In this document: positions 1-10,507 of the stretch, in pieces
How positions within the stretch are numbered: position 1 is the first letter of the stretch
How the letters are laid out: each line of letters starts with the position of its first letter
Assembly: GCA_025174535.1 (NCBI GenBank)
Contig: JALBUN010000030.1
Span: forward strand, 111,123-175,122
Length of the DNA: 64,000 bases
DNA from: Cantharellus purpuraceus
Lineage: Eukaryota > Basidiomycota > Agaricomycetes > Cantharellales > Hydnaceae
Direction of reading: 5' to 3'
Translations under genes and position numbers: made by a program
Notes under the pieces: generated by a model
The model's input: only the letters and a program-made list of their open reading frames with translations
Told to the model about the DNA's origin: nothing
Databases searched by the model: none

Positions 1-187
1 CAATCACGCCTAAGTCTAACCCTAACTATCTAAGTCATACTCCATCTCCAAAATCTCAGACACCGGTATTAGTGAAGGCGCAGCACATAAGCTGAAGCCA
101 AGTCTGTTCCGACCCCCACAATGCACCCTGATTCCTGCTCTGACTCCAACCCAATCTCTGATGCCCAATTGGACCTAGTGCATAACA
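1..187 (+). repeat. 3' part of a second gypsy LTR copy
   Basis: This stretch aligns with the last third of the complete LTRs at 648-1174 and 7849-8375 (same Pol-II-leader-like text, same terminal TAACA). It ends at 187 in the canonical CA. The rest of that element lies left of the window. It directly abuts copia gag sequence at 188, so it marks a separate insertion of the same gypsy family into the same older element. Whether it is a solo LTR or the end of a full element cannot be seen. Confidence 0.8.
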
Positions 188-647
188 TGACCCAACTACA
201 AGAATTGATGACAGGGAATTTGTTAGCCATGAAATCATTACAGCATCTGAGTCCTACAAAGAAACAATGTCACATGAAGACACACACATGTCGACTCAAA
301 GATGCCCTGTAGCCTGGCCCTATCTGGTGTGGTCATAGTTTGATCAATGTATACCAAATACTCATCAGAGATTCTAAGACATATCTCCTTTCTAGCTTTC
401 TTGTCCTTCTTCTTCCACTCCACAATCACCTGTCACTCCGCTGAGGTGGCTTCTTCAGGCTTAGCTGGGACAGGTACCATCTCCATGCCTAAGGTCACCT
501 CCCATAGATCTTGGTCATTGAGTATCCATTCAAGGCATCGTTGCCATGTGGTGTAGTTATCACCATTTAGCAGATTGACATTGTATGTGTTTGTAACATT
601 TGACATTCTTGGCGATTTTTTTTTTGGTAGGTGGATTTGGTACAAGA
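188..647 (-). pseudogene. Ty1/copia gag relic
   Basis: Read on the minus strand from an ATG near 609, the translation opens with the N-terminal gag pattern of fungal copia elements (an NGDNYTTW-type motif followed by a Leu/Trp-rich helix). After a frame change near 430 it continues with a K-D-K-K-A-R segment and an ISDE motif, which belong to the same domain. The coding end is cut by the LTR at 187, and the upstream leader is split from its LTR (8376-8701) by the gypsy element inserted at 648. It has a frameshift and is truncated, so it is non-functional. Family assignment rests on motif recognition only. Confidence 0.65.
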
Positions 648-1174
648 TGTTATGACTATATTCATTAACGTCCAGATCCCTGTCTGATCCACTCAGGTCC
701 CTGTGCATATGAAATCTATACTCCATTTGGAAACTGCCATCTCCATCTACCTGTCCAATTGTCTCCGCCGATTCCACCCATCCATCTCCAGTTCCGATTG
801 ATGCATCAGCATCACCATAGGAACCCAGACATCCATCCCCATCAGACTTGGACATACTCATGTAAGGCTGTCAGCCTCAGAGACCCATCACCGGAGTAAT
901 TATCATTAGATTTCAAAATATGTATTTAAGTTGCCTGACTGGGGACTTCATTCCCCAGTTCGAATATCGAATCACACCTAGTTCCTAAGTCCAACCCTAA
1001 CTCTCTAAGTCGTACTCCGTCTCCAAAATCTCAGACACCAGTATTAGTGAGGGTGCAGCACATAAGCTGAAGCCAAGTCCGTTCCGACCCCCACAACGTG
1101 CTCCGACTCCAACCCAACCTCTGACCCAACCTCCGACCCAATCTCCGACCCCCAATCGGACCTAGTGTGTAACA
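648..1174 (+). repeat. 5' LTR of the chromovirus
   Basis: 527 bp, bounded by TG...CA, with the short inverted repeat TGTTA/TAACA. It contains a TATTTAAG box-like sequence near 923, a plausible core promoter. By hand alignment it differs from the 3' LTR at about 36 positions, of which about 34 are transitions, so the insertion is not recent or was hit by cytosine deamination. Confidence 0.93.
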
Positions 1175-1206
1175 GTATATTTGAACTGCCATACTCACTC
1201 CTACCA

Positions 1207-2349
1207 ATGCCACGATCCACTGCCAATTCCGAATGCACATGAACCGTCGAGGTGCCTGCTCCCAGCATCGACACCATCCCCGAGGTCGTCGAAGAACTGA
1301 CGGACCACATAGAGGCCGTCAATGAAGAAGACAACACCCCACTCTCTTCAAATCTGGCGCAAGCCATCTCCCTGCTCGCCAGCAGCATCCGTAATCCACA
1401 AGCTCCTAAGTCCCAGACCAAGGTCTGAGAACCTGACCCCTTCAATGGCTCCAATCCGTGAAAGCTCCAGCCATTCTTGGTGCAATGCCGGTTGAATTTC
1501 TGTGACCACCCCGATGCATTCACATCTGATCAGGCAAAGGTCACCTTCGCCATGTCCTATCTCAAGGGCACCGCACTGGACTACTTTGAGCCAGTGCTCA
1601 TGGACGACTCTGATGACCCGATATGGTCAGAGGACTACTCCGACTTCATCTCCAAACTTCGGACCAATTTCGGTCCTTACAACCCCAAGGCCAATGCCAA
1701 GAACAAACTTGATTGACTTCAGATGAAGGAAAATCACAAAATCACAAAATACATTGTGAGCTTCCAGCAGCTAGCTCCGAAAGTCCAATGGGGCAACGCC
1801 GCACTCCGATGCCAATGTTACATTGGACTCCCATCCCACATCAAGGATGAGATATCATGCGTCGGTAAGCTGGATACTTTGGTTAACCTCCACAAACTTG
1901 CCTAATCCATCGATGCCTGTTATTGGGAATGTCAATCTGAGGTCTCCCACAAAAATTCAGCCAACAACAAATTGGACAAATCATTGGACAAGACCCCAAA
2001 GTCCAACAAGGGGTCCGATAAGAGGGCCACAGCCAACTCAGGCCAGAAGTCAAACACTGGTAACGCTGCCACTTCCAGTTCTGGTCAGAACAATTCCGGT
2101 ACCAGCAATAACTCCAGAGCTCACAAGAGTACTCCAGACCTCTCCACCAAGCTGGGGAAGGACGGAAAACTTACCCAGCAGGAATGCCAGCGCCGCATGG
2201 ACAACAACCTCTGTCTGTTCTGCAGAAAGCCTGGCCACCAAGCCAAGGATTGCAATAAGGCAACCTCGTCCGCAGCAAAGGCAAAGGGCTGTGCCGCCAA
2301 TGCCATGACGGACAAGTCCGACGCAAAAGCGACGGACCCAAAAAAATAG
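1207..2349 (+). pseudogene. Chromovirus gag (capsid/nucleocapsid), stop-riddled
   Basis: The reading frame starts at the ATG at 1207 and ends at the TAG at 2347-2349. It encodes a retrotransposon gag domain (a region with SYLKGTALDYF-like text around 1550-1600) and, near the end, a CCHC zinc knuckle of form C-x2-C-x4-H-x4-C at about 2212-2255 that would bind the RNA genome. Five internal stops (TGA at 1240, 1426, 1459 and 1714; TAA at 1903) all restore to Arg or Gln by a single C, and there is no frameshift. The frame passes to pol through the slippery heptamer at 2340-2346. Confidence 0.9.
2340..2349 (+). promoter_or_regulatory. -1 ribosomal frameshift site A_AAA_AAA at gag stop
   Basis: Seven A residues at 2340-2346 fall exactly in the X_XXY_YYZ phase relative to gag (CCA AAA AAA TAG). 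They are followed at once by the gag stop. A one-base backward slip enters the frame starting at 2346, which is the pol frame to 6029. This is the classical layout of a programmed -1 frameshift. I did not establish a downstream pseudoknot. Confidence 0.8.
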
Positions 2350-5300
2350 TAAGCAGTCCTATAGCCTCCGTACAGGCTGAGGGCTGTGTTGGTACTCCCC
2401 GTACGACAAACGAGGTCCACCTGAACACATCCACTCTTTCCCACTCCGACTCCCTTACCCTCCTCGTCTACTCCGACTCCATTCCCGATACCGCTATTCA
2501 AGCATTAATTGACTCCGGTTCTACTCACTGTTTCCTCGATTCCTCTTTTTCTGATTTACATAAACTCCATACATACACCATAACTCCGATATCGCTCTGA
2601 TTATTTGATGGCACTACTAATGCTGTTATTTCACAAGCTATAGATCTGTCCATCCGTTTTTCTGTTGGAGAAATCCAGAACCTTACATTCTATGTTACTC
2701 CGCTTGACTCCAGCTGTTCTGTGGTTCTCGGACATAACTGGCTCACCTGCTACAATCCATTGATTGACTGGGCATTGGGCCATATCACATTCTGTTCTCC
2801 AGTACAGGCTGTGTCATCCCCGACGTCACCAGCAACTTTAGGTGCGAAACTATCTTCCACCTCCACTGACTCCACTCCAATAGATGCTCATTCTACCCTG
2901 CCGTTTATATCACTGGTGGACGCTATGGTCTTCGCCAGACTAAGCAAACTGGATGGTTCTCACACATTCCAGGTTCACCTCTCTGACCCGATATTCCTCG
3001 CCGCTCGTTCCACCCGATAAACTCCACCGGACCTATCTATGGTTCCTAAGGAGTATCATGAGTTCACCGATGTGTTCAGCAAGTCTAAAGCCAACTCCCT
3101 AGCAGAACACCGACCATATGATCTCAAGATTGAACTGGATGACAACTCCACCCCTCCACTTGGCCCTATCTACTTGCTATCCCAAAAAGAGCTACTGGCT
3201 CTCTGAACATTCATAGACGAGAACTTGGCCACGGGCTTCATCTGCCCATCCCTATCTCCCCATGGAGCTCCAGTCCTATTTGTCCGCAAAAAGGACAGAT
3301 CACTCCATCTATGTGTCGACTTCCATGGACTCAACAAGATCACCAAGAAAGACCAATACCCGATACCCTGCACTGCGGACCTACTTGAAAGTCCTCAAAA
3401 GGCTAAAATCTATTCCAAAATAGATCTCCAACATGCCTACCATCTAGTCTGCATCCAAGAAGGCGACGAATGGAAAATGACCTTCCGCACACGATATGGA
3501 TCTTTCAAGTGGTGCATGATGCCCTTTGGACTAACCAATGCTCTGGCCACCTTCCAGAGGTTCATGAATGATACCTTCGCCGACCTCCTTGATGTGACCG
3601 TCCTCATTTACTTAGATGACATTTTGGTATATTCGGACAATGAAGAAGAACATCAGACACATGTCCGAGAGGTACTCTGACGTCTCCAAAAACATGGCCT
3701 CTTTGCCCATGCTGACAAATGCGAATTCCACTCTGACTCGGTTGAATACCTAGGCTATATCCTCTCCCCGGCAGGACTGACAATGTCTGATGACAAAATC
3801 AAAGCCATACAGGAATGGCTGGAACCCTGGAAAGTCAAGGATGTACAGTCCTTCCTAGGGTTCGCCAACTTCTACCACCGCTTCATTCACGGCTACTCCG
3901 ATATCACCGTTCCGCTCACCTGACTCACTAGGAAGGGTATCCAATGGAATTTCACTGATGAATGTAGACAGAGCTTTGAGACCTTGAAAAAGGCCTTTAC
4001 TTCCGCTCCGATACTGACTCATTGGGTTCCAGACATTCCTATCCTATTAGAAACCGACGCCTCCAACTATGCACTTGCCACGATCCTGTTCATCATCTCT
4101 CCAGATGACGGACAAGTCCATCCGATTGCTTTTCACTCACATACATTTATGCCTCCTGAACTGAACTATGATGTCCATGACAAAGAGCTCCTTGCCATAT
4201 ATGAAGCCTTCTGGATATGGAGACACTACCTTGAAGGCCCCTCCAATCCGGTGGACATCATAACTGACCACAAGAACTTGGAATACTTCTCCACAACGAA
4301 ACTGCTCACCCAGAGACAAGTCCGATGGTCCGTATACCTATCTCAGTTCAATCTCATTATCCCTTTCCACCCAGGTCAACTCAGAGCAAAGCCCGATGCT
4401 TTAACTAGATGATGGGACATCTACCCTAAAGAGGGGAATAGCGACTATGCCACTGTAAACCCACACAACTTTTGCCCTGTGTTTACTAACGAGCAGCTGG
4501 CATCGTCCCTACAAGCATTCACCCTCATGACTCCCACCCTCCAAGCTGTCACCATTATGGACATCGACCAACTCCGCTCCGACATCCACTCATCACTCCG
4601 ATCTGATCCTGTTGCAGTTAAACACTTGGACGACCCTTCCAATCCAAAATGGTTACTTGACCCTGAAGGACACCTCTGACACAACAACTGGATATACATC
4701 CCTGACACCAACGGACTCCGACTCTGAGTTTTGCAGTATTACCATGATCACCTGATCTCGGGCCATTTTGGGCAAAATCGCACACAAGGATTAATCCGAC
4801 GAGACTATGTATGGTCAAAAATGCAAGAATACATTCAACACTACTGTAATTCCTGCACCACATGTATGCGCTCAAAATCGCAAAGGCACAAACCCTACGG
4901 AACGCTTAAGCAACTTCTGGTCCCAGAGCAACCATGGAACTCCATCTCCATGGATTTCATAGAGAAGCTCCCCCCATCACTCAGATACGACACCATACTC
5001 GTGATTGTCAACAGGTTCACTAAACAGTCACTATTCATTCCAACGCATGACACCATCACCTCCGCCTCACTAGCTAAATTGTTCGTTCTCAACGTATTCT
5101 CTAAACACGGAGTCCCATCACATGTCACATCTGATCGGGGCTTGGAGTTCATGTCCTCCTTCTTCTGCACACTAGGAAAGGCTCTCGACATGAAACTTCA
5201 CTTCACCTCCAGATACCATCCTGAAGGAGACAGATAAACAGAACAAATGAATCAGTCCCTGGAACAATATCTCCAAGTCTATTGTAACTATCAACAAGAC

Positions 5301-6029
5301 AACTGGGCTGATCTACTTCTGATTGCAGAGTTTGCCTACAACAACACTCTGAACGCGACTACTGGCATCTCTCCATTCTTTGCTAATAAAGGCTATCATC
5401 CAAACATCTCCATCCACCCTGAGAAAGAACTTGCCTCCACCAAAGCCCACCAATTCGTAACTGACCTCGATCAACTACACCAACATCTCTGAGAAACCAT
5501 CTCCAATGCCCAGAAACAATATCAAGTCTCCGCAGACCGATGCCGCATTCCAGCTCCAGACCTGCAAATCGGAGACAAAGTATTCGTTAAGGCTGAACAC
5601 TTCCAGACCACCCACCCATCAAAGAAACTCTCCAAGAAATACTTAGGTCCTTATGAGGTCATTGCTCATGCAGGCAGCAAGTCCTTCACCCTCCACCTCC
5701 CAGACCACTTCTGAGCAGTTCATCCAGTCTTCCATATATCAATGCTTGAACCCACTACTATGAACGAGATCTCTGGTCGCATGCAACCTCCACCTCCCCC
5801 GATCATCATTGAAGGAGACAATGAATATGAGATATCTGAGATCCTGGACTCAAAGATTGACCATTGATACAAGTGCAAGCTCCAGTACTTAGTCAAATGG
5901 ACTGGATATGAAGGCACTGATGAAGAGTCTTCATGGATCTCCACGTCCGAACTCGATCATGCATCCGAATCCATCTCTGACTTTCACTCCGCTTATCCAG
6001 ACAAACCTGGCCCCCTTATGAATCTTTAA
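2346..6029 (+). pseudogene. Chromovirus pol: PR-RT-RNaseH-INT-chromodomain, stop-riddled
   Basis: One frame runs from 2346 to the TAA at 6027. In order: an aspartic protease with its DSGS motif (near 2510); reverse transcriptase with the YLDD catalytic motif (near 3610); an RNase H-like domain (about 3980-4410) containing a TDHKNLEY stretch; an integrase zinc finger of HHCC type (about 4730-4880); the rve core with a D in MDFI, a D in SDRG and a late E after HPEGD; and a chromodomain with LVKWTGY (about 5835-6010) expected to bind methylated histone H3. Twelve internal stops (TGA at 2598, 3204, 3678, 3921, 4410, 4677, 4725, 5490, 5712 and 5865; TAA at 3018 and 5235) break it, yet no indel disturbs the frame across 3.7 kb. 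Confidence 0.93.
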
Positions 6030-6183
6030 GTTTGATTACTAATGCTAATTCCATTATTTCACATCATCATTTTATTACAAGTCACAAGGGAAATTACCAG
6101 CCTGCCCAAAAAACTCCAAAGGAATGTCACTCTGACTCAGTTTTCTCCGCTCTGAAATTTATAATCATTTTCATTTTTTATTT

Positions 6184-7731
6184 TTATACATCATGTTTCC
6201 TTTTTCCCTTCCCCTTATCTACCTCAGGCTCCGTCTCCGACTCTTCATCACTCTCTACATCTGACACCCAATCTTTCTCATCCCCCATGTCTGAATCCTC
6301 ATCCAAAGGGGCCATGAACTTCCGCAACTGATGTAACTCAGCTGTCCGACGACCCTCCAGAACCTCCTTCTGTTTCATCATCTTCACCAAGTCCACTAGC
6401 AACCCCTCCGTCCACCGGAGGTGCTCCGACTGCAGGTTAACCAGCCAGATAAGCTGGCCCACGGTACTATTGGGTGCAGAGATGCGCCCCATACCTGTAC
6501 CGGTCGTTGCCCCTTCCGATCCGACACTGCTACCCCCGGCTGCCACAGCACCTGTCTCCGTCCGCCGCTTTTTGGTCAGATGACCTTCCGATTCTTTCTC
6601 TGCCCCTCCTTGTACCACTAGTTGGGGCTTGACACTCCGACTCCGGGGATCAAACTTTCCATCGATCCTACACCCTCCTTTCCGACCCTGACAACGATCG
6701 CAGGACCGAAGGCAGCAAGTTGGGCCAGTAGGCCACATGCACTCCATGCCCGCATCACGACACAAGTCGCATGTTACGCCAGGCCTGCCAAATGGCTCCA
6801 TTGGAGCCAGAGCCTTGGGTGGTCTGCCCCTTCTCACTGCGGCCTCCAAATGTTCCCTCTCCTCCTCCTTGTCCTGCTGTTCTGCTGCCGCCTTCTCCAT
6901 CTCGCGCTTGCAAAGCTGGATCGCCGACCTAGCGACACGCAGCTCCTTCTTACGGGTCGCCAACACACAACTCTCCGCCTTGCACCATATGACCCTCCGA
7001 TCTGCCTCCCGCTTCTCCGTATCAGCACTCAGGTACACCTTCAATGAAAAGACCGCAACGTCAAGATTCTTCTTAGTGGTAGCAGCATAGAGCTCCACTC
7101 TTTTGCAGGCCTCAACCGCGGCTACCCAAGCCATCTCCTCGTAACAATTTGAAGTTGGATCCAGCTCTGCATCCGTCCCAACATCCACACCCACCTCAGG
7201 CTCTGCATTTGCATTGAGCCCCATATTGGCATCCGGATCCACCTCCACCTCCACCCTCTCTGCCTCCGCCACTTCAGCCGCACCCAACCCAAATAATGGC
7301 CATACCCGCAGACGTAACGGCGAGTCCACCACAGTGACAGTTGTCGGACAAGTTGTCTCCATCCGCGTAACAGAGATGATGGCGACCTTGGGGGTCCCTG
7401 TCCGTATTGGCACACTCGGACTTCCTGGGTGGCTGGTTCCCCCTGCCCTGGTCACCTCCTCCTCTACCTCCATGGTGGCTTCTAGCTCATGTGCCTGCTC
7501 CTCCACTTCCTTCAGTCTCACGGCCTCCATCGCGGCTGCAAGTTCCTTGACCCTGCGGGCTCTCTTGGCCTTTGCTTCCTCCTCTTTCCTTCTCCGTTCT
7601 GTCTCCACTGCCTCTTTCCGCCTCTGCTCCTCTTCCTCTTCCTTCTGTTGGGCCAAGAGCAACTGCTCAAGCTCAGCCACGCTCATGCTTGCCAAAGGGT
7701 TTGACATCATTGAGGACAAGACCTCAATCAT
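6184..7731 (-). CDS. Antisense ORF inside the chromovirus, coiled-coil and zinc-cluster-like protein
   Basis: An uninterrupted 515-codon frame lies on the strand opposite gag-pol, between pol and the 3' LTR. The N-terminus is a strongly charged coiled coil rich in Glu, Arg and Lys (about residues 18-95). A second charged helical region follows at about 190-300. Then comes a cysteine block of form C-x2-C-x6-C-x12-C-x2-C-x6-C (about 315-350), which fits the spacing of fungal Zn2Cys6 clusters, although the half that looks like a canonical first half comes second. A KKRR nuclear signal-like motif and an acidic tail ending in a basic KGKGKRKHD segment complete it. I know of similar cysteine-rich proteins scattered through Agaricomycete genomes but cannot name a family. 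It may be an accessory gene of the element or a captured host gene. Its function is unknown. Confidence 0.6.
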   Translation of the reverse strand: MIEVLSSMMSNPLASMSVAELEQLLLAQQKEEEEEQRRKEAVETERRRKEEEAKAKRARRVKELAAAMEAVRLKEVEEQAHELEATMEVEEEVTRAGGTSHPGSPSVPIRTGTPKVAIISVTRMETTCPTTVTVVDSPLRLRVWPLFGLGAAEVAEAERVEVEVDPDANMGLNANAEPEVGVDVGTDAELDPTSNCYEEMAWVAAVEACKRVELYAATTKKNLDVAVFSLKVYLSADTEKREADRRVIWCKAESCVLATRKKELRVARSAIQLCKREMEKAAAEQQDKEEEREHLEAAVRRGRPPKALAPMEPFGRPGVTCDLCRDAGMECMWPTGPTCCLRSCDRCQGRKGGCRIDGKFDPRSRSVKPQLVVQGGAEKESEGHLTKKRRTETGAVAAGGSSVGSEGATTGTGMGRISAPNSTVGQLIWLVNLQSEHLRWTEGLLVDLVKMMKQKEVLEGRRTAELHQLRKFMAPLDEDSDMGDEKDWVSDVESDEESETEPEVDKGKGKRKHDV

Positions 7732-7833
7732 GCCCCTCCTTTTATATGTCTCCAGACCCCCAGTATAACTCCAACTGCGCCCAACCGTCTCACCTATTCA
7801 ATCCACAGACATGAGGCCTCAGGGGCTCAGCCT

Positions 7834-7848
7834 TAAATGGAGAGATAC
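7834..7848 (+). other. Candidate polypurine tract before the 3' LTR
   Basis: A purine-rich run (AAATGGAGAGA) sits immediately upstream of the 3' LTR start at 7849, the place where plus-strand DNA synthesis is primed in LTR retrotransposons. It is short and broken by a few pyrimidines, so the call rests mainly on position. Confidence 0.5.
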
Positions 7849-8375
7849 TGTTATGACTATATTCATTAACGACCAGATCCCTGTCCGATCCACTCAGATC
7901 CCCATGCATATGAAATCTATACTCCATTTGGAAACTGCCATCTCCATCTACCTGTCCAATTGTCACCGCCGATTCCACCCATCCATCTCCAGTTCCGATT
8001 GATGCATCAGCATCACCATAGGAACCTGGACATCCATCCCCATTGGACTCAGACATACTCATGTAAGGCCATCGGCCTCGGAGACCCATCACCGGAGTAA
8101 TTATTATTAGATTTCAAAATATGTATTTAAGTTGCCCAACTGGGGACTCCATTCCCCAGTTCAAATATCAAATCATGCCTAGTTCCTAAGTCCAATCCTA
8201 ACTCTCTAAGTCATACTCCGTCTCCAAAATCTTGGACACCGGTATTAGTGAGGGTGCAGCACATAAGCTGAAGCCAAGTCCGTTCTGACCCCCACAATGT
8301 GCTCCGACTCCGACCCAACCTCTGACCCGACCTCCAACCCAATCTCCGACCCCCAATTGGACCTAGTGCGTAACA
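7849..8375 (+). repeat. 3' LTR of the chromovirus
   Basis: 527 bp, same length and ends as the 5' LTR, followed by the target duplication CAAGA. Differences from the 5' LTR are nearly all C/T or G/A exchanges, many at CG versus TG or CA positions. Confidence 0.93.
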
Positions 8376-8388
8376 CAAGATAGATAAA

Positions 8389-8701
8389 TGACAATTTTTG
8401 ATGGATTTAGTTATGGCCGGGGCCCATAACCTATCAGTCAAAGTGAATTTAGAGGACTTGATTCCATGTTTTTAGCAGCAGGAATCTACCTGCTTTTATA
8501 CAGGCCAATTATTCTAATAATAAACCAGGTGGACTTCTCAATTTGACAGATAAACCTTTTGTCCACCTTCCTATTGTCTCCCCTTCCCATATCCACTCTC
8601 ATCTAGTGGCCCAGCATCATCGTTCTGACAACACCACCTTCCTATTATCTCACCTTCCCATATCCACTCTTGTCTATCCACTCTTGTCTAGTGGCCCAAC
8701 A
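8389..8701 (-). repeat. Probable LTR of the disrupted copia element
   Basis: On the minus strand this block starts with TGTTGGGCCAC, a typical copia LTR start, and runs toward the leader of the gag relic at 609-647. The leader is interrupted only by the gypsy insertion. Two near-identical CA-rich motifs (about 8570-8620 and 8636-8698) lie within it. The inner boundary near 8389 is uncertain because the other LTR is outside the window. To its right begins host sequence (the GH78 relic). Confidence 0.5.
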
Positions 8702-8715
8702 TTCATAATCACTAG

Positions 8716-9898
8716 TTGTACTCGGGAGATCTAACTTGGGTTCGAGGCCTTTGGGCAAATTACACCAAAGCTGTGGGCTATCTTGCAGGACGGGTCGACA
8801 CAAGTGGGTTGCTGGATGTGCTTGGAACTCGAGACTGGGCAAGGCTTGGCATGTCAGGACATAATGCTGAAGCAAATGTGCTATACTATAGGGTCCGTCG
8901 CCGTGTGATTTTCTAGTTACATACGCTCAAACTCACCGTCGTCGTAGGTCTTGACAACTGCCGTGGACCTGGCTACGACGCTTAATGACCAGCCCGGCGA
9001 CTAGCTGGGCTCAAAACGCTACGGCGCTCAAGCAGCGGTACAATGAACTTTTGTGGGACGATAGTGCAGGATTATACCGCAACAATGAAACGACGACACT
9101 TCATCCTCAAGACGCCAACTCCTTTGCGGTGCTATATAATCTTACTCTCAATGAAAACCAGGCACAGAGAATCAGTGAGGGCTTGACGAAGAACTGGAAT
9201 GACCTTGGGCCTGTTGCACCGGAGCTCCCCGATACGATATCTCCCTTCATCACTGGTTTCGAGGTGTGTTTTATGGCTGGTTACAGCAGTCGCTTACTGA
9301 AATGTAGCTCCAAGCTCATTTCATGGCAGGACAGGACAAACGGGCATTGGATCTACTAAATAGGACATGGGGGTATATGGTCACGACCATTTTAAGTGTG
9401 CAGTCATCTCTCCTGGAAGGATTCACCGGAAACGGTTCCATATGGTGAGTTATCCTTTGAGCGTTGCAACAGGCACCCCTCGTTCATACGGTCCCTCACT
9501 GTAGATACCGCTCGAAACATGGATATAATTCGGATCCAGCATATACTTCACACTCGCATGGATGGTCGTCTGGCGCCACATCTGCACTTACATTCTACGT
9601 TCTGGGCCTCGCTGTCACATCCACTGAAGATCGGACTTGGAGCATTGCTCCACGCACAGGCAGGCTTCAGAAGGTTGAAGGTGGTTTCGAGACGGGATTG
9701 GGTTGGTTTGGCGTCAAGTGGCAAGTGGAGGGCGGTGAGATGACGATACGTGTCAATACTCCAAAAGGGACAAGCAGGGTTGTTGTTTTACCTGAGGAAC
9801 ATGCGATAAATGTCAGCTGGAACGGCAGGAAGATGGATAAGGCCAAGTTGACGAATGTTTCGGGAGGTGAACATGTCTTTGTGGGTCGTTCTAGATGA
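8716..9898 (+). pseudogene. Alpha-L-rhamnosidase-like (GH78) gene, 5'-truncated
   Basis: Spliced translation gives the C-terminal half of a GH78-type glycosidase: an LTWVRGLW segment, a long helical barrel region with NELLWD (about 9040), an SHGWSSG motif (about 9560) and a beta-sheet tail ending at the TGA at 9896. Such enzymes release terminal rhamnose from plant glycosides and cell-wall polymers and are usually secreted. Introns at 9264-9308 and 9445-9504 have clean GT/AG ends, but the joining codon at the second becomes TGA. A frame break also occurs near 8980. The N-terminal half and signal peptide are missing, apparently replaced by the copia LTR ending at 8701. Confidence 0.7.
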
Positions 9899-10507
9899 GA
9901 ACCACGTTCTGGTTGCTCTGACATTACTGAGGGCAATTGAAGTCTTTATATGCCCTTTGCCGACTTTCCTTGTCTATTCTTCGATGTGACATCGCATGTC
10001 TCTTTTGATTGACACTGGAAGATGGGGGTGTGCCTGTAAGGTTCTTACTACATATTCGCCTGTTGCCCTGCAGCCGCTCAACTTAGTGGGGTTTTAGTAC
10101 CCGGAGCCCCCCCTTGCGACTCTCGAGCATGGAGACTATGACTTGTGAGGCAAGCCATGTCGGGGAAACCGTCTTGATCCCGATATCTCTAAAATATTCC
10201 ACGTAAATGCAGACAGGGTATTTGACGACAAAGTACAAATGAAACAGCCTGTTTCCGCTACATTTGAATTTCATGTTGCAAAGACAGCGCTGCGCGATAT
10301 GCGTGGAGTAGAGTTGACCCTTGGTCAGATAGTCAACTCAGTGATTTGGTCCGAAACCATCCATCTATATTATAAGATCCTAGATAGAGCTACGACGGTG
10401 GTGAATTTATAAGGAGCAAGACATGACAAATGTGACCCACCTTCTGGATACACGATAGGGGTTGCAAGAGTGATAGGCCACAGCTAGCCTACGAATCCTC
10501 TCTTCTA
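9899..10507. other. Intergenic, nothing recognised
   Basis: This is a spacer between the GH78 relic and the 3' end of the CCDC137-like gene. I see no convincing coding frame, RNA gene or repeat shared with other parts of the window. Confidence 0.5.

Larger units (their letters stand above)
648..8375 (+). mobile_element. Complete Ty3/gypsy chromovirus (LTR retrotransposon)
   Basis: The element has two LTRs of exactly 527 bp beginning TGTTA and ending TAACA, flanked by a perfect 5-bp target duplication CAAGA (643-647 and 8376-8380). Internal order is gag with a zinc knuckle, a -1 frameshift site, then pol with protease, reverse transcriptase, RNase H, integrase and a C-terminal chromodomain, which places it among chromoviruses. 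A further 1.5 kb between pol and the 3' LTR carries an antisense reading frame. I could not identify a tRNA-complementary primer site after the 5' LTR. Seventeen in-frame stops disable gag-pol, so this copy is dead for autonomous movement. It is nested in a copia relic. Confidence 0.95.

Noticed and set aside
433..861. 142-codon minus-strand frame spanning the LTR border at 648
   Set aside because: It fuses antisense LTR text with the copia gag start; the junction is the insertion site, not a gene.
1175..1206. tRNA primer-binding site after the 5' LTR
   Set aside because: I could not match the sequence to a tRNA 3' end; self-priming is possible but not shown.
7214..7768. 184-codon plus-strand frame near the chromovirus 3' end
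   Set aside because: Ser/Ala-rich mirror of the charged coiled coil on the minus strand; no gag-pol-type domain.
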